64,000 nt of DNA from an uncultured Arenicella sp. (lineage in GTDB: Bacteria > Pseudomonadota > Gammaproteobacteria > Arenicellales > Arenicellaceae), in NCBI GenBank assembly GCA_947499305.1, contig CANMNN010000013.1:41725-105724 (forward strand). The letters are read 5' to 3'. Below are positions 1-11,165 of this stretch, piece after piece. The position numbers and the translations under genes were made by a program. The notes below the pieces were generated by a model. It saw nothing but the letters and a program-made list of their open reading frames with translations. It was not told the DNA's origin and searched no databases. Each line of letters opens with the position of its first letter. Position 1 is the first letter of the stretch.

Positions 1-533
1 GACAATTGCAGTTCAGCGAAGATCGCTATCAAGTCGCTAAGGATATATCTGATAATCTAACCGTCAGCTACAATACTTCTGAAGTGATCATGGCTCGTTT
101 AATGCAAACTAACAGCGCAAAAGAGCGTGTTTATAAACAAGCGATTACCTTTTTTGGCACCAATGAGTCAGTACTTACCGCCTTAACCGCGTCTTTTACT
201 GGCTTGTTTGGTTTGCATGAAAGCACTCAGGCTTTAGAGGCTATGAAAGAGGGCGTATCAAAAAGCTTGGAAGATTTGGCTGATATTGGCGGCAAGGTTC
301 AGGAAGCTGCTGTTCGTGCTGGTTATGGGCCGACAATTCGAGCAGATGCAGTTAAAAAGTTAGTTGATTCGGTAGTGAATTTTCAGGAACGGTCTAGAGA
401 AATTATTGATGAAATGCGTGTTCTGTCGACCAAAAACGCTGAAGAAATCCGAGAGTCAGTTGAGGATGGTAAACAGCGTATGGCAAAGATTATTGAGCGA
501 GGTGGTTCTTTACCGCTTGCTAATAAATTCTAG
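1..533 (+). CDS. C-terminal part of a helical protein, cut by the window edge
   Basis: The reading frame is open to the left edge. The first possible start (TTG at 6) has no visible ribosome site, so the N-terminus probably lies outside the window. The visible 175 residues are almost entirely helix-forming and charged, with no signal peptide or membrane segment. Around residues 115-165 a Val/Glu/Arg-rich helix ends in a Lys/Arg-rich tail. The next two genes follow on the same strand with short gaps and also encode helical proteins, so the three look like one operon. I recall proteins of this type, sometimes labelled 'cell surface protein', next to DUF6384 genes, but the sequence does not support surface location. 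Function unknown. Confidence 0.7.
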   Translation, partial: QLQFSEDRYQVAKDISDNLTVSYNTSEVIMARLMQTNSAKERVYKQAITFFGTNESVLTALTASFTGLFGLHESTQALEAMKEGVSKSLEDLADIGGKVQEAAVRAGYGPTIRADAVKKLVDSVVNFQERSREIIDEMRVLSTKNAEEIRESVEDGKQRMAKIIERGGSLPLANKF

Positions 534-623
534 CTCGGCATAAGCATTTAGCTGAGGCCGGTGCGGGTTGATATCAAGCTCGCTTCGGCTCAGAACAATT
601 GAAACCGTGAAGGCTAATTAATT

Positions 624-1550
624 GTGAATGATCCAGTAAGCAAGGATATAAATGGCGAAAAAGCGCCGTTAGAGGATTTAATGGCGGCCATGGATGTGGT
701 CGACACGCTCCGGCACGATCAAAGTATCGCTGAGCGAGAACTTGATGGCGGTGGGCGACGTGAGCGCCTGCTAGCGCGATTACGCGATATGTATGCAGCG
801 CAAGGTATCGATGTGCCCGATCATGTATTAGAAGAAGGTATTGAGGCCTTAGAGCAAGAGCGTTTTCAGTATAAACCTGTACCGCAAAGTTGGCGTACAA
901 AGCTCGCGCACCTCTGGGTATCACGTTCGCGCTGGGGTAAGCCGATTGGCTTTCTGGGGATTGTTGCGAGCTTGTTCTACGGGTATTACTTTTTTAACGA
1001 TGTATTGCCAGAGCAGCGACTGAAAGCTAATTTACCAGGCCAAATTAGTAGTAATTTTTCTGCGATTGTTGGTCTAGCTAAAAATCAAGTTGTGATAGAT
1101 CAAGCGAAAAGCTCTTCTCAAGCTGCTTATCAGGCAATTGATGATGGTGATTTAAGTGAGGCGAAATCAATTTTAGCCAATATGCAAGAAGTCAAACGCA
1201 TGCTTGGAATTGAGTATACCGTGCGAGTAATATCTAGGCCGAATCAAAATTCTGGAGTTTGGCGCATCCCGCCTAACAACCCAAGTGGGAAAAACTACTA
1301 TCTTATTGTAGAGGCGGTTGATTCACGCGATAGGGTTGTTGAACTGAGAATTGTTAATCAAGAGAACAATAAGGCTGTGCTTAAAAAGTTGTGGGGATTG
1401 CGGGTGAGTGAGGAGGCCTTTTATAAGGTCGCTGCCGATAAAAAAGATGATGGTATTATTCAATCGAACCAGGTTGGTAAAAAAGCACGTGGCTATTTGA
1501 AACCCGAGTTTAGTATTGCCACCAGTGGCGCAACAATAACGGAGTGGTAG
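624..1550 (+). CDS. Membrane-anchored protein, probable DUF6384 family
   Basis: 308 residues from a GTG start that follows the previous gene by 90 bases. The N-terminal 85 residues are charged and helical (DTLRHDQ near 28-34, RRERLLARLRDMY near 46-58) and match my memory of the DUF6384 signature. A single hydrophobic segment lies at about residues 110-130 (IGFLGIVASLFYGYYFF), and a soluble domain of mixed helix and strand follows. This suggests a single-pass protein with a cytoplasmic N-terminus, but topology is inferred. The stop overlaps the Shine-Dalgarno region of the next gene, so the two are translationally close. Family name moderately sure; function unknown. Confidence 0.7.
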   Translation: MNDPVSKDINGEKAPLEDLMAAMDVVDTLRHDQSIAERELDGGGRRERLLARLRDMYAAQGIDVPDHVLEEGIEALEQERFQYKPVPQSWRTKLAHLWVSRSRWGKPIGFLGIVASLFYGYYFFNDVLPEQRLKANLPGQISSNFSAIVGLAKNQVVIDQAKSSSQAAYQAIDDGDLSEAKSILANMQEVKRMLGIEYTVRVISRPNQNSGVWRIPPNNPSGKNYYLIVEAVDSRDRVVELRIVNQENNKAVLKKLWGLRVSEEAFYKVAADKKDDGIIQSNQVGKKARGYLKPEFSIATSGATITEW

Positions 1551-1552
1551 TT

Positions 1553-3043
1553 ATGTGGAAAGGAACAGCCGCGCTTCAAACTATTGATCAAAGCCTGCAA
1601 AGCATCCGTAATGACGTTGTTCGACTTGATTCTCAGTTAAATCAGCTAACCAGCGAGGTCGCTCAAAATCAGCGTCACCGCGCAAAGCTATTCAATGATA
1701 TCGCTAAGGTCAGGCTCAATGAGCTTGATGTTGGTGAGCTGCATTCAAGCATGACAGCGGCAGATCAATCGGCGGTGGAAACGCTTGCGCAACGAGATGA
1801 GGCAATTGCAAAGTTAGCTATAGAAATTGAGTCGAGTAACGAGGCTATTTCTAGCGCGGAGCAAGCGCGGGAACGTCTACTAGCCGTCCTAAATGAGAAA
1901 GCCGAGTCATTAATCGCACTCGAAGCAGCCGTTCAACAGCAGCTGAAATCTGATGATGAGTACATGCAGCAATTTGATATTGCTAAAAAGGCTGAGTCTA
2001 TTGCTGAAGAAGCGTTAAAAAAGGTGCAAAAGGCTCAAACTAACATGGCTAAGAAGGCTGAGCCTTATCAAGCCGATAAGTTATTTATGTATCTATGGAA
2101 TCGCGGGTTTGGTACCACCGTGTATTCGGCAGGTTTGTTTGCGCGTTTTGCAGATTCATGGGTTGCCAAGCTAATAGATTATGAGCCGGCCAGAGTTAAT
2201 TATTGGAACTTAGAAGAGATTCCTAAGCGCTTAAACGATCACGCTGAATACGTAGGTGATCAGGCTGATACCCAGCACATGTTATTACAGCAGTTCGAGT
2301 TAGATGCACTGGAAAGCATGGGTGTGAAAGCGCTGGAAGCCGATATCGACCAGCGTCGCGATGAGATTGATAAGCATGATGACAGTATCGAGGCGTTGGA
2401 ACTCTCTCTTAACGAGCAACTTGATCGGCGAGCCAAATTTGTTGCGGGCGAAGATCAGTATATTCGGCTGTGTCTGCAACGTTTGAGCTCAGCATTAGAG
2501 CATAAGAGTTTGGCCGCGATTCACAGATACGTAGGTGAAACGGTCTCCCCCACTGACGATAGGTTGGTTATTGAGCTGCAAACCTTGGATGATACTTTGC
2601 AGGACGTAGAGCAAAATATAATCGACGTTCGTAATCTGCATGACAAACGTTTTGCTCGTTTGCGTGAGTTGGAAAAAGTGAGGCGGGACTTCAAAAATTC
2701 GCGCTTCGATGATGCGCGTTCGGGCTTTGGGAATCAGTCGCTAATTAGCGGAGTGATCAGTCAATTTATGCAGGGGCTGGTTTCGGGTGCTGATGTATGG
2801 CGAGTTATAAAACGAAATCAGCGATATCGAAACGTTGCGGCAAGCCCTGATTTTGGTAGCGGTGGTTTAGGTGAGATTGCTGACATGATCGGTGGAGAAA
2901 TAATGCGCCAAGGTCGGCGGCGGCGATCAAATAGAGGGTCTACATGGAATATGCCCAAGCCTAGACGAGGCGGTGGTGTGTTTAGAGCCCCGAGAGGCGG
3001 AGGTTCTGGTGGCGGTGGATTTAAAACCGGCGGCGGTTTTTAG
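1553..3043 (+). CDS. Long coiled-coil protein with glycine-rich tail
   Basis: 496 residues. ATG at 1553 is preferred over the in-frame GTG at 1544, because GGAG at 1541-1544 is correctly spaced from the ATG and the GTG start would overlap that site. Two long coiled-coil stretches (about residues 5-165 and 225-375) flank a less charged centre (about 170-210) containing FMYLWNRGFGTTVYSAG. The last 60 residues are Arg/Gly-rich and end in repeated GGG blocks. There is no signal peptide or obvious membrane helix. It is the last gene of the three-gene operon and is followed by a terminator. The architecture suggests a scaffold or structural partner of the membrane protein encoded just upstream. No function can be named. 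Confidence 0.75.
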   Translation: MWKGTAALQTIDQSLQSIRNDVVRLDSQLNQLTSEVAQNQRHRAKLFNDIAKVRLNELDVGELHSSMTAADQSAVETLAQRDEAIAKLAIEIESSNEAISSAEQARERLLAVLNEKAESLIALEAAVQQQLKSDDEYMQQFDIAKKAESIAEEALKKVQKAQTNMAKKAEPYQADKLFMYLWNRGFGTTVYSAGLFARFADSWVAKLIDYEPARVNYWNLEEIPKRLNDHAEYVGDQADTQHMLLQQFELDALESMGVKALEADIDQRRDEIDKHDDSIEALELSLNEQLDRRAKFVAGEDQYIRLCLQRLSSALEHKSLAAIHRYVGETVSPTDDRLVIELQTLDDTLQDVEQNIIDVRNLHDKRFARLRELEKVRRDFKNSRFDDARSGFGNQSLISGVISQFMQGLVSGADVWRVIKRNQRYRNVAASPDFGSGGLGEIADMIGGEIMRQGRRRRSNRGSTWNMPKPRRGGGVFRAPRGGGSGGGGFKTGGGF

Positions 3044-3083
3044 CCAGAGCACCCCTAGGCTTTAAATAAGAGGTAGTATGTAT

Positions 3084-3117
3084 AAAAAAGGCCAGCATTA
3101 GCTGGCCTTTTAAATTT
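3084..3117. terminator. Bidirectional intrinsic terminator
   Basis: A 10-bp perfect stem (AAAGGCCAGC / GCTGGCCTTT, 3087-3096 and 3101-3110) closes a four-base loop. It is flanked by an A tract on the left and a T-rich tail on the right. It lies between the end of the plus-strand operon and the end of the minus-strand superoxide dismutase gene and can serve both. Confidence 0.85.
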
Positions 3118-3132
3118 TGCTAAGTACTAAGA

Positions 3133-3717
3133 TTAGCTAGCTAAGTTAGCTGAAGCGAATTCCCAGTTAGCAAGTTCCCAGAAGTTCTTTAGATATTCTG
3201 GGCGAGCATTGCGGTAGTCAACATAATAGGCGTGCTCCCATACATCGACTGTTAGCAAAGGCGTAACGCTTTCGTCGGTGAGAGGAGTGTCTGCGTTGCT
3301 GGTGTTCACGATCGCCAATGAGCCATCCGTATTCTTCACTAACCAAGTCCACCCTGAACCGAAGTTACCTGCGGCACTCGCGGTGAATTGAGCTTTGAAT
3401 TCGTCGAAAGACCCAAAGGCTGCGTCGATAGCCGCGGCTAGTTCGCCGGTAGGAGCGCCGCCGCCATTTGGTGACAAGCTATTCCAGTAGAATGTGTGGT
3501 TCCAGATTTGCGCCGCGTTATTGAATACACCGCCTGTGCTCGACTTGATGATCTCTTCAAGCGATTTGTCAGCCTCAGCCGTGCCCTCAATCATTTTATT
3601 AAGGTTAACTACATAGGCATTGTGATGCTTGCCGTAGTGATAGTCGATTGTCTCTTCAGAAATGGTGGGTGCCAAGGCATCACGGGCGTAGGGTAGAGCA
3701 GGTAATTCAATAGACAT
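3133..3717 (-). CDS. sodB: Iron superoxide dismutase
   Basis: 194 residues, full length for the Fe/Mn superoxide dismutase family. It converts superoxide to oxygen and hydrogen peroxide in the cytoplasm. The four metal ligands are visible: His27, His74, Asp158 and His162 (the last two in [11 protein letters not shown]). Gln70 in [12 protein letters not shown] and the alanine/glycine pattern around it favour the iron-dependent (SodB) type over the manganese type. The ATG at 3717 has a GGAG ribosome site just upstream on the minus strand. The gene is divergent from pyruvate kinase across a 268-base spacer and ends at the shared terminator. No convincing Fur box was found upstream. Confidence 0.96.
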   Translation of the reverse strand: MSIELPALPYARDALAPTISEETIDYHYGKHHNAYVVNLNKMIEGTAEADKSLEEIIKSSTGGVFNNAAQIWNHTFYWNSLSPNGGGAPTGELAAAIDAAFGSFDEFKAQFTASAAGNFGSGWTWLVKNTDGSLAIVNTSNADTPLTDESVTPLLTVDVWEHAYYVDYRNARPEYLKNFWELANWEFASANLAS

Positions 3718-3985
3718 TCATGTCTCCTAATAGTTCTAGGTTAATAGTTAAATCTTGCGGCGCAGTCTACCACAGCTTATAGCGACGACTTCGACGTTTT
3801 ATTGACGTGGTTAATTAGTAAAACATCGATTACAAGACAGGCTGCATAGTAATTATCATATAAATGCCTTTGTCATTTTCCTGTAAACAAATTACAATAA
3901 GCTGTGTTTTTATTTCGCTAATAAGCGACAATACAGCACAAATGTCACTAACCAACTTATTTAGAACAAGAGTTTTGGGCTACAA

Positions 3986-5443
3986 ATGAAAGAAAATTAC
4001 AAAATTAAGAATCTTAATCGGACCAAAATTGTTGCGACCGTCGGCCCAGCTTCGGGTAATGTTGGTGTGTTGGAGCAAATGATCATCAATGGCTGCAGTG
4101 TGTTTCGAATAAACTTCTCGCACGGGTCTCATGAGTCACATGGCGAGTCGATTGCCAACATTCGTAAAGCAGCTGAAAACCTTGGGCAAAATGTTGCTAT
4201 TTTGGGTGACTTGCAAGGTCCTAAAATTCGAATTGGTGCCATCAAAGGTGACAGTATTGAGTTAAGCGTTGGCCAAGAGTTATTGCTCGACTCCGATATC
4301 GCTGACGAAGATGGCAGCTTAGACGGCGTAAGCTATTTATGCGATACCTTGGCCGAAAGTTGTGGGCCTGGCAGAGTATTGATGCTTGATGATGGTCGTG
4401 TTCAGCTAGAAGTGACATCGGTTGATGGAAACGCAATCAGTACTAAGGTTATCGCTGGTACAAAACTATCGTCGCGTAAAGGCTTAAACCTGAAGGGTGG
4501 TGGTTTGGCTGAAGATGCTCTGACGCCGAAAGACATCAAAGATATGGAATTTGCGGCTAAGCAAAACCTTGACTATATGTGCGTGTCTTTTCCTTCTAAA
4601 GCGCAAGACATGCTGGACGCTCGATCAAAACTCGATGCGATCGGCTGCTCAACCAAACTAATTGCCAAGCTAGAACGTGCCGAAGTAGTCGAATCTGAAG
4701 CCGTGATCGATGAAATGATTAATAGTTGCGATGGAGTTATGGTTGCTCGTGGTGATTTGGCGGTTGAGGTTGGCTTCGAATCGGTCACCTCTTATCAAAA
4801 ACAAATTGTTGCTAGATCTCGAAAATTGAACAAGCCGGTCATTGTGGCAACACAGATGATGGAGAGCATGATCGACTCGCCAGTGCCAACTCGTGCTGAA
4901 GTATCCGATGTCGCGAATGCAGTATTTGATTACGCTGACGCGGTTATGTTGTCAGCCGAAACCGCGGTCGGTGATTACCCTGTCGAAGTGATTCAAACGG
5001 TTTACGATGTGATTATCGCAACTGAGGAGCATGCTCTCACCCAAGTGTCTAAGCACCGAGTAGAGATTGAGTTTGATTACGTTGATGAATCAATTGCGAT
5101 GGCGTCAATGTACTTGGCAAATCATTTTAAGGCGGTGAAGGCAATTGTGTGTTTGACTGAGTCAGGCAGCACAGCGCTTTGGATGTCCCGAATTAAAACG
5201 CATTTGCCATTGGTTGCGATGTCTCCCAAAGAAGCTACTTTGAACGGCGTGGCGCTTTATAAAGGCGTGCGCCCAGCGCATCTGCCGCATACTTCAGAGC
5301 GTAATACCCAACTTGAAGATGTAATTAAGTATGTTGGTAAGGCAGTTGAGCTTAAAAAAGGTGACTATGTGGCAATTACTTATGGAGATGTCGTTGGGGT
5401 AGATGGTCACACCAATACATTAAAATTACTGCAAGTTAACTAG
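3986..5443 (+). CDS. pykA: Pyruvate kinase, PykA type
   Basis: 485 residues, against 480 in E. coli PykA, which it resembles along its whole length. It transfers phosphate from phosphoenolpyruvate to ADP, the last step of glycolysis. Visible signatures are RTKIVATVGPAS at the N-terminus, ILGDLQGPKIR, the catalytic-lysine segment IAKLERAE, ATQMMESMI and MLSAETAVGDYP. The C-terminal allosteric domain is complete. It is transcribed alone, divergent from sodB, and followed by a strong terminator. The gene name follows the closer resemblance to PykA than to PykF. Confidence 0.95.
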   Translation: MKENYKIKNLNRTKIVATVGPASGNVGVLEQMIINGCSVFRINFSHGSHESHGESIANIRKAAENLGQNVAILGDLQGPKIRIGAIKGDSIELSVGQELLLDSDIADEDGSLDGVSYLCDTLAESCGPGRVLMLDDGRVQLEVTSVDGNAISTKVIAGTKLSSRKGLNLKGGGLAEDALTPKDIKDMEFAAKQNLDYMCVSFPSKAQDMLDARSKLDAIGCSTKLIAKLERAEVVESEAVIDEMINSCDGVMVARGDLAVEVGFESVTSYQKQIVARSRKLNKPVIVATQMMESMIDSPVPTRAEVSDVANAVFDYADAVMLSAETAVGDYPVEVIQTVYDVIIATEEHALTQVSKHRVEIEFDYVDESIAMASMYLANHFKAVKAIVCLTESGSTALWMSRIKTHLPLVAMSPKEATLNGVALYKGVRPAHLPHTSERNTQLEDVIKYVGKAVELKKGDYVAITYGDVVGVDGHTNTLKLLQVN

Positions 5444-5481
5444 TTTCGAATTAAAAAAGCGCTCATATGGAGGCTTATTAG

Positions 5482-5512
5482 AAAAGGCGCTCTAGAGCGC
5501 CTTTTTTTTATT
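5482..5512 (+). terminator. Intrinsic terminator of pykA
   Basis: The sequence AAAAGGCGCTCTAGAGCGCC is an inverted repeat with an 8-bp perfect GC-rich arm, followed directly by a run of nine T residues. It lies about 40 bases past the pykA stop and before the guaB promoter. Confidence 0.9.
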
Positions 5513-5532
5513 GATTCAAAGGCCTGCAATCG

Positions 5533-7024
<1,492 letters not shown>

Positions 7025-7026
7025 GC

Positions 7027-7077
7027 TTTACTGAAGCTAATATTTTACCGAAGCATAAGTTTTACCGAAGCATAAGT
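7027..7077 (+). repeat. Short tandem repeats between guaB and guaA
   Basis: The unit TTTACCGAAGCATAAGT occurs twice in immediate succession (about 7044-7060 and 7061-7077). A degenerate third copy (CTTTACTGAAGCTAA) precedes them from about 7026. They fill most of the guaB-guaA spacer. They do not form a clear hairpin. Confidence 0.7.
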
Positions 7078-7120
7078 CACTGCACTTAAAATTAACACTC
7101 TACTCAAAAGCGATAGCCTA

Positions 7121-8665
7121 ATGACTGATATCCATAGCGATAAGATCTTAATTTTAGATTTTGGTTCTCAATACACACAACTGATCGCCCGCCGAGTTCG
7201 CGAATTAGGCGTCTACTGTGAAATTTGGGCTTATGACAATGACCTAGAAACGGTCAAAGAATTTGCGCCCAAGGGTGTCATTCTATCGGGCGGCCCGTCA
7301 ACGGTGACCGAACAGCACACGCCTCGTGCACCCGAAGGGCTATTCGATATGGGCGTGCCAGTGCTCGGTATTTGTTATGGCTTACAATGCATGGCGGCAA
7401 TGCTGGGCGGAGGTGTATCGACCTCCGATAAGCGCGAGTTTGGTCATGCTGAAGTTGAGCTATGCGCCGACAATGCGTTGATCACTGAAGCCACGCAAAA
7501 TGTTTGGATGAGCCACGGCGATAAAGTTACTGAATTACCAGAAGGCTTTAAGGTTATTGCTCAATCTGGCAATGCTCCTCTATGTGCAATCGCCGATGAA
7601 GAGCGCAAATTTTACGGCGTTCAGTTTCACCCAGAAGTAACTCATAGCGAATTTGGCGAGCAATTGTTGAGCCGCTTTGCTCATGATATCTGCGGTTGTG
7701 CTGACAATTGGTCAGCCAGCAATATCATTGATGATGCAGTTGCTACGGCCAAGAAAAAAGTTGGTGATGATTACGTAATTTTAGGCCTCTCTGGCGGGGT
7801 CGATTCCTCGGTTGTTGCGGCCTTGTTGCATCGTGCAATTGGCAATCAACTTACCTGTATTTTCGTTGATAACGGTTTGTTACGCAAAAATGAAGGCGAC
7901 CAAGTGATGAAGACTTTCGCTGAAAATATGGGCGTGAAAGTTATTCGGGTTGACGCTGAGAAGCGCTTTTTGAGTGAGCTAGCCGAGGAAAACGAGCCAG
8001 AAGCTAAGCGTAAAATTATTGGCCGAGTGTTTGTAGAGATTTTTGAAGAAGAATCAAAGAAAATTGAGAATGCAAAGTGGCTTGCCCAAGGCACTATCTA
8101 CCCCGATGTAATCGAGTCTGCCGCGTCGAAAACGGGTAAGGCTGAAGTCATTAAATCGCACCACAATGTTGGCGGCTTGCCTGACGACATGGAGCTTGAA
8201 TTGCTTGAGCCTCTTCGTGAACTATTTAAGGACGAGGTACGCAAAATCGGCCTAGAACTGGGCTTGCCAGAACAAATGATCAATCGTCACCCGTTCCCTG
8301 GGCCAGGCCTGGGCGTGCGTATATTGGGCGAAGTTAAGAAAGAATACGCCGACGTATTACGTGAAGCCGACGCCATCTTTATGGAAGAGCTTTACGCAAC
8401 TGGTTGGTATGAGAAAACTAGCCAAGCATTTGCCGTGTTCTTGCCGGTTAAGTCAGTTGGTGTTGTCGGTGATAACCGCGCTTACGATTGGGTTATCGCC
8501 TTGCGAGCGGTGCAAACCATCGACTTCATGACTGCAACATGGGCACATATTCCATACGACATTCTCGGCCATATTTCGAACCGAATCATCAATGAAGTGC
8601 GCGGCATTAGCCGAGTTACTTATGATATTTCAGGCAAGCCGCCAGCTACAATTGAGTGGGAATAG
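7121..8665 (+). CDS. guaA: GMP synthase (glutamine-hydrolysing)
   Basis: 514 residues, normal for the two-domain bacterial enzyme. It aminates XMP to GMP using glutamine and ATP. The N-terminal glutamine amidotransferase domain has Cys85 in GICYGLQ and the His/Glu pair in QFHPEVTHS. The ATP-pyrophosphatase domain has the P-loop LSGGVDSSV, and the C-terminal dimerisation domain ends in PPATIEWE, the usual ending. It lies directly downstream of guaB and completes the GMP branch with it. Confidence 0.98.
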   Translation: MTDIHSDKILILDFGSQYTQLIARRVRELGVYCEIWAYDNDLETVKEFAPKGVILSGGPSTVTEQHTPRAPEGLFDMGVPVLGICYGLQCMAAMLGGGVSTSDKREFGHAEVELCADNALITEATQNVWMSHGDKVTELPEGFKVIAQSGNAPLCAIADEERKFYGVQFHPEVTHSEFGEQLLSRFAHDICGCADNWSASNIIDDAVATAKKKVGDDYVILGLSGGVDSSVVAALLHRAIGNQLTCIFVDNGLLRKNEGDQVMKTFAENMGVKVIRVDAEKRFLSELAEENEPEAKRKIIGRVFVEIFEEESKKIENAKWLAQGTIYPDVIESAASKTGKAEVIKSHHNVGGLPDDMELELLEPLRELFKDEVRKIGLELGLPEQMINRHPFPGPGLGVRILGEVKKEYADVLREADAIFMEELYATGWYEKTSQAFAVFLPVKSVGVVGDNRAYDWVIALRAVQTIDFMTATWAHIPYDILGHISNRIINEVRGISRVTYDISGKPPATIEWE

Positions 8666-8807
8666 TTGGTGCATGAACTAAATATTTGAAAGGCAAGGTT
8701 TCCTGTTTTGTGTTTAAAATACACCGAACAGAGATCTAGGCATGTTCAATTTTCTGCCGGAAGTTCGATTCAGCCAGTGATTTCTCTGAATTGATTTTAT
8801 TTGCGAC

Positions 8808-11165
8808 CTACTCCTCATCGAATAAAAGCAGTTGAAGTGTTGGAACTATTACCGTTGACTTTATTTCCACTGAATCCGGCGCACCATTATTGTTGTTATC
8901 AGTATCGGCGACCTGAGGGTCACTGCCTGCTTCAAACTCTTCAATATTGCTAAAGCCGTCATTGTCGGCATCGCCATTCGCATCACTCGCATCCCGCGGG
9001 TTTAAATCGTTTGCGGTTTCATAGTCATCGGGCAAACCATCGTTGTCATCGTCGCTATCGCATGCGTTACCTTGATTGTCGCCATCAAGATTAGCTTGAT
9101 TTGTATTGGGCGTGAGAGGGCAGTTGTCAGCGTCATTGGCAATGGTGTCGCCATCAATGTCGCTGTCGCAGGCATCACCCTGATTATCTCCATCTAAATT
9201 GGCTTGGTCAGTATTGGCAATGGCGGGGCAATTATCAACTTGATTTGCAATACCGTCTTCATCGCCATCCAGGTCATTATCGCTAATATTTAAGCTGGCG
9301 ACACCGTTTGAAAAACCAGCCGTACTGGCGGTAAACGTAACGGTTCGTAAACCGTCGATAAGGTCGTTGTCGACGATGGAAATTAACGTTGATGCCGCCG
9401 TTTGGTTAGCGCCAAGTGAAAGAACAGGCGTTGTCACTGACGCATCACCCGGAGATGAACTGCTGATCGTTACACTTGTCATCGGATTAAGTGACCCAAA
9501 TCGAGATACCGTTAATACAGCCGTGCCATCTTGTTCATTCACTTGATTGCTTGATAGCGAAACCGTTAGTGCTTGCTCGACTTCATACGCGCCACTGTCA
9601 CTAGCATTGCCTTGCGGGCGTGTGAGGCCACGCTGATCTTCTAAGATGTCTACCGTTGCTAGGTCTACCGCATTACTGTTAGCCGTTAATGCAAACGTTG
9701 GGCTAGGGCCGCCATTATCCGCTAGATTGCGCGCCAATCCAGTGATGGGGGTTGCCACGATTGGGCCACAACCGTTGCTGGCTAAATTGCCACCGGCATC
9801 GGTGGGCGCGGTGCCAGCACACGCCGAATCATCAACAACTAAGGAGGATTGAATCGTCAAACTGCTTGGTGAGGCTGCAAACACGTAAATAGGCGGCGCC
9901 ACACCGTTTGGGTTGTTATCGACAATGCTAGAGTGGTTTATCGACGTGGTTCCGCCGTACACGAAGAGCGCACTTCCAAGGGCTGCGCCGTCGCCGGAGG
10001 GGAGCATGAAAGATTGTGGGTCGTTGACGCCTTTGCCGTTAATAACTTGGTTGCTAGAGAGGGTGGTGTTGATTAGGGTAAGAGAGCCTGAAAATTGGAA
10101 AATTGCGCCACCGGCCCCCATGCCCCCGCCAGAAAAGGTTGAACCTGCTCCGAGAAGATCGACAGTACTGCGACGAGCTGAGCCATTTCCCCCGCCGAAG
10201 CCACCAAAACCGCTTCGACCAGGAAAAACTCCTCGATTAGAGTCGATGCCACCGCCGCCACTGCCTCCACCACCACCGAAGCCACCATTGCCGCCATCCC
10301 CAGTAAAACCGGCCTCCATGGGGATGCCTTCAAAACCAGGGACAGTAAATGAGACGTATGTAGTACTGCCATTCCCCCCGGCAGCGCCAAAACCGCCATT
10401 GCCGCCATTGCCGCCCAGTGTGCCTCCACCTTGGCCTCCGATGCCGAACGCCCCGTTACTTCCGTTAGCGCCGATTGTACCATTCTCAACACCGTTACTT
10501 GCGAAGCCTCCTGCTAAATTGCCTCCTCCTATGCCTACACCATTAGGCAGTATGCGGAGCGGATTATTGCCGTTGCCACCAGCGGCACTATTGTTGATTA
10601 ACGTGCTATTCGTCAACGTAAAGTCACCAAAATTAAACACAGCCCCACCGAATCCCGCGGCTGATGGACCTCCTCTAAAGAACCCGTTGCTCAGCGTTAA
10701 GCCATTAACAGTCAACGAGCCTGAAGCCTCAACCGTGAAGATTCGCCGTTGTTGCTGCGCATTCAATTTAATCATGCCCAAGCCTTCAGTGCCGTCGGCA
10801 CTCAGGTTGTCACCATTGATTGTGATTTCGGTTGCAATGTAAAAGGCACTCGAACCGGCATTGCGGTCAGGGTCATTAGGCGTATCGTCAATATTAAGCA
10901 ACAAGTCGCCTGTTAAGCCATTGGCAAACACAATGGTGTCAGCACCGGGGTTAGTGGTTTCATCTTCCGCCGCGTCTATGGCTTGGCGCAAAGTGCAGCT
11001 GATGACCGAGCAGGGCTCAGTCGGCACGGCATCGCCGTTTAGAGTAGTGACCACAAAGGTGGCGGCATAGCCACTGTTGATGTGAGCAAAAAGCAGACAA
11101 AAACCGAGTATTAATCGACGCGCGTATAAATGTAAGTGGCGAACGAAAGAAGTGAATATAGTCAT
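8808..11165 (-). CDS. Secreted CSLREA / beta-helix / thrombospondin-3 repeat protein
   Basis: 785 residues from ATG at 11165; a GTG at 11210 is in frame but would put 15 residues before a good signal peptide. The order is: signal peptide ending near SGYA; a CSLREA-type domain (SCTLRQAIDAA); a long Gly/Ser/Asn-rich region typical of right-handed beta-helices with GGxGG runs (about residues 170-360); a choice-of-anchor Q-like segment (LADNGGPSPTF, then DQRGLTRPQ and DSGAYE); a Calx-beta-like domain; and calcium-binding thrombospondin type 3 repeats with a 36-residue period (NCPxxxNTxQANLDGD). The last residues are hydrophobic then acidic (LQLLLFDEE). Probably an exported calcium-binding surface or matrix protein. 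The substrate is unknown. Confidence 0.85.
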   Translation of the reverse strand: MTIFTSFVRHLHLYARRLILGFCLLFAHINSGYAATFVVTTLNGDAVPTEPCSVISCTLRQAIDAAEDETTNPGADTIVFANGLTGDLLLNIDDTPNDPDRNAGSSAFYIATEITINGDNLSADGTEGLGMIKLNAQQQRRIFTVEASGSLTVNGLTLSNGFFRGGPSAAGFGGAVFNFGDFTLTNSTLINNSAAGGNGNNPLRILPNGVGIGGGNLAGGFASNGVENGTIGANGSNGAFGIGGQGGGTLGGNGGNGGFGAAGGNGSTTYVSFTVPGFEGIPMEAGFTGDGGNGGFGGGGGSGGGGIDSNRGVFPGRSGFGGFGGGNGSARRSTVDLLGAGSTFSGGGMGAGGAIFQFSGSLTLINTTLSSNQVINGKGVNDPQSFMLPSGDGAALGSALFVYGGTTSINHSSIVDNNPNGVAPPIYVFAASPSSLTIQSSLVVDDSACAGTAPTDAGGNLASNGCGPIVATPITGLARNLADNGGPSPTFALTANSNAVDLATVDILEDQRGLTRPQGNASDSGAYEVEQALTVSLSSNQVNEQDGTAVLTVSRFGSLNPMTSVTISSSSPGDASVTTPVLSLGANQTAASTLISIVDNDLIDGLRTVTFTASTAGFSNGVASLNISDNDLDGDEDGIANQVDNCPAIANTDQANLDGDNQGDACDSDIDGDTIANDADNCPLTPNTNQANLDGDNQGNACDSDDDNDGLPDDYETANDLNPRDASDANGDADNDGFSNIEEFEAGSDPQVADTDNNNNGAPDSVEIKSTVIVPTLQLLLFDEE

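Noticed and set aside
3718..3985. Possible Fur box between sodB and pykA
   Set aside because: AT-rich stretches such as TAATTATCATATAAAT resemble part of a Fur site but match the 19-bp consensus poorly.
9913..10842. Long proline-rich open frame on the plus strand
   Set aside because: It lies opposite the glycine-rich region of the secreted protein. Proline codons are the complement of glycine codons there, so it is a mirror artefact.
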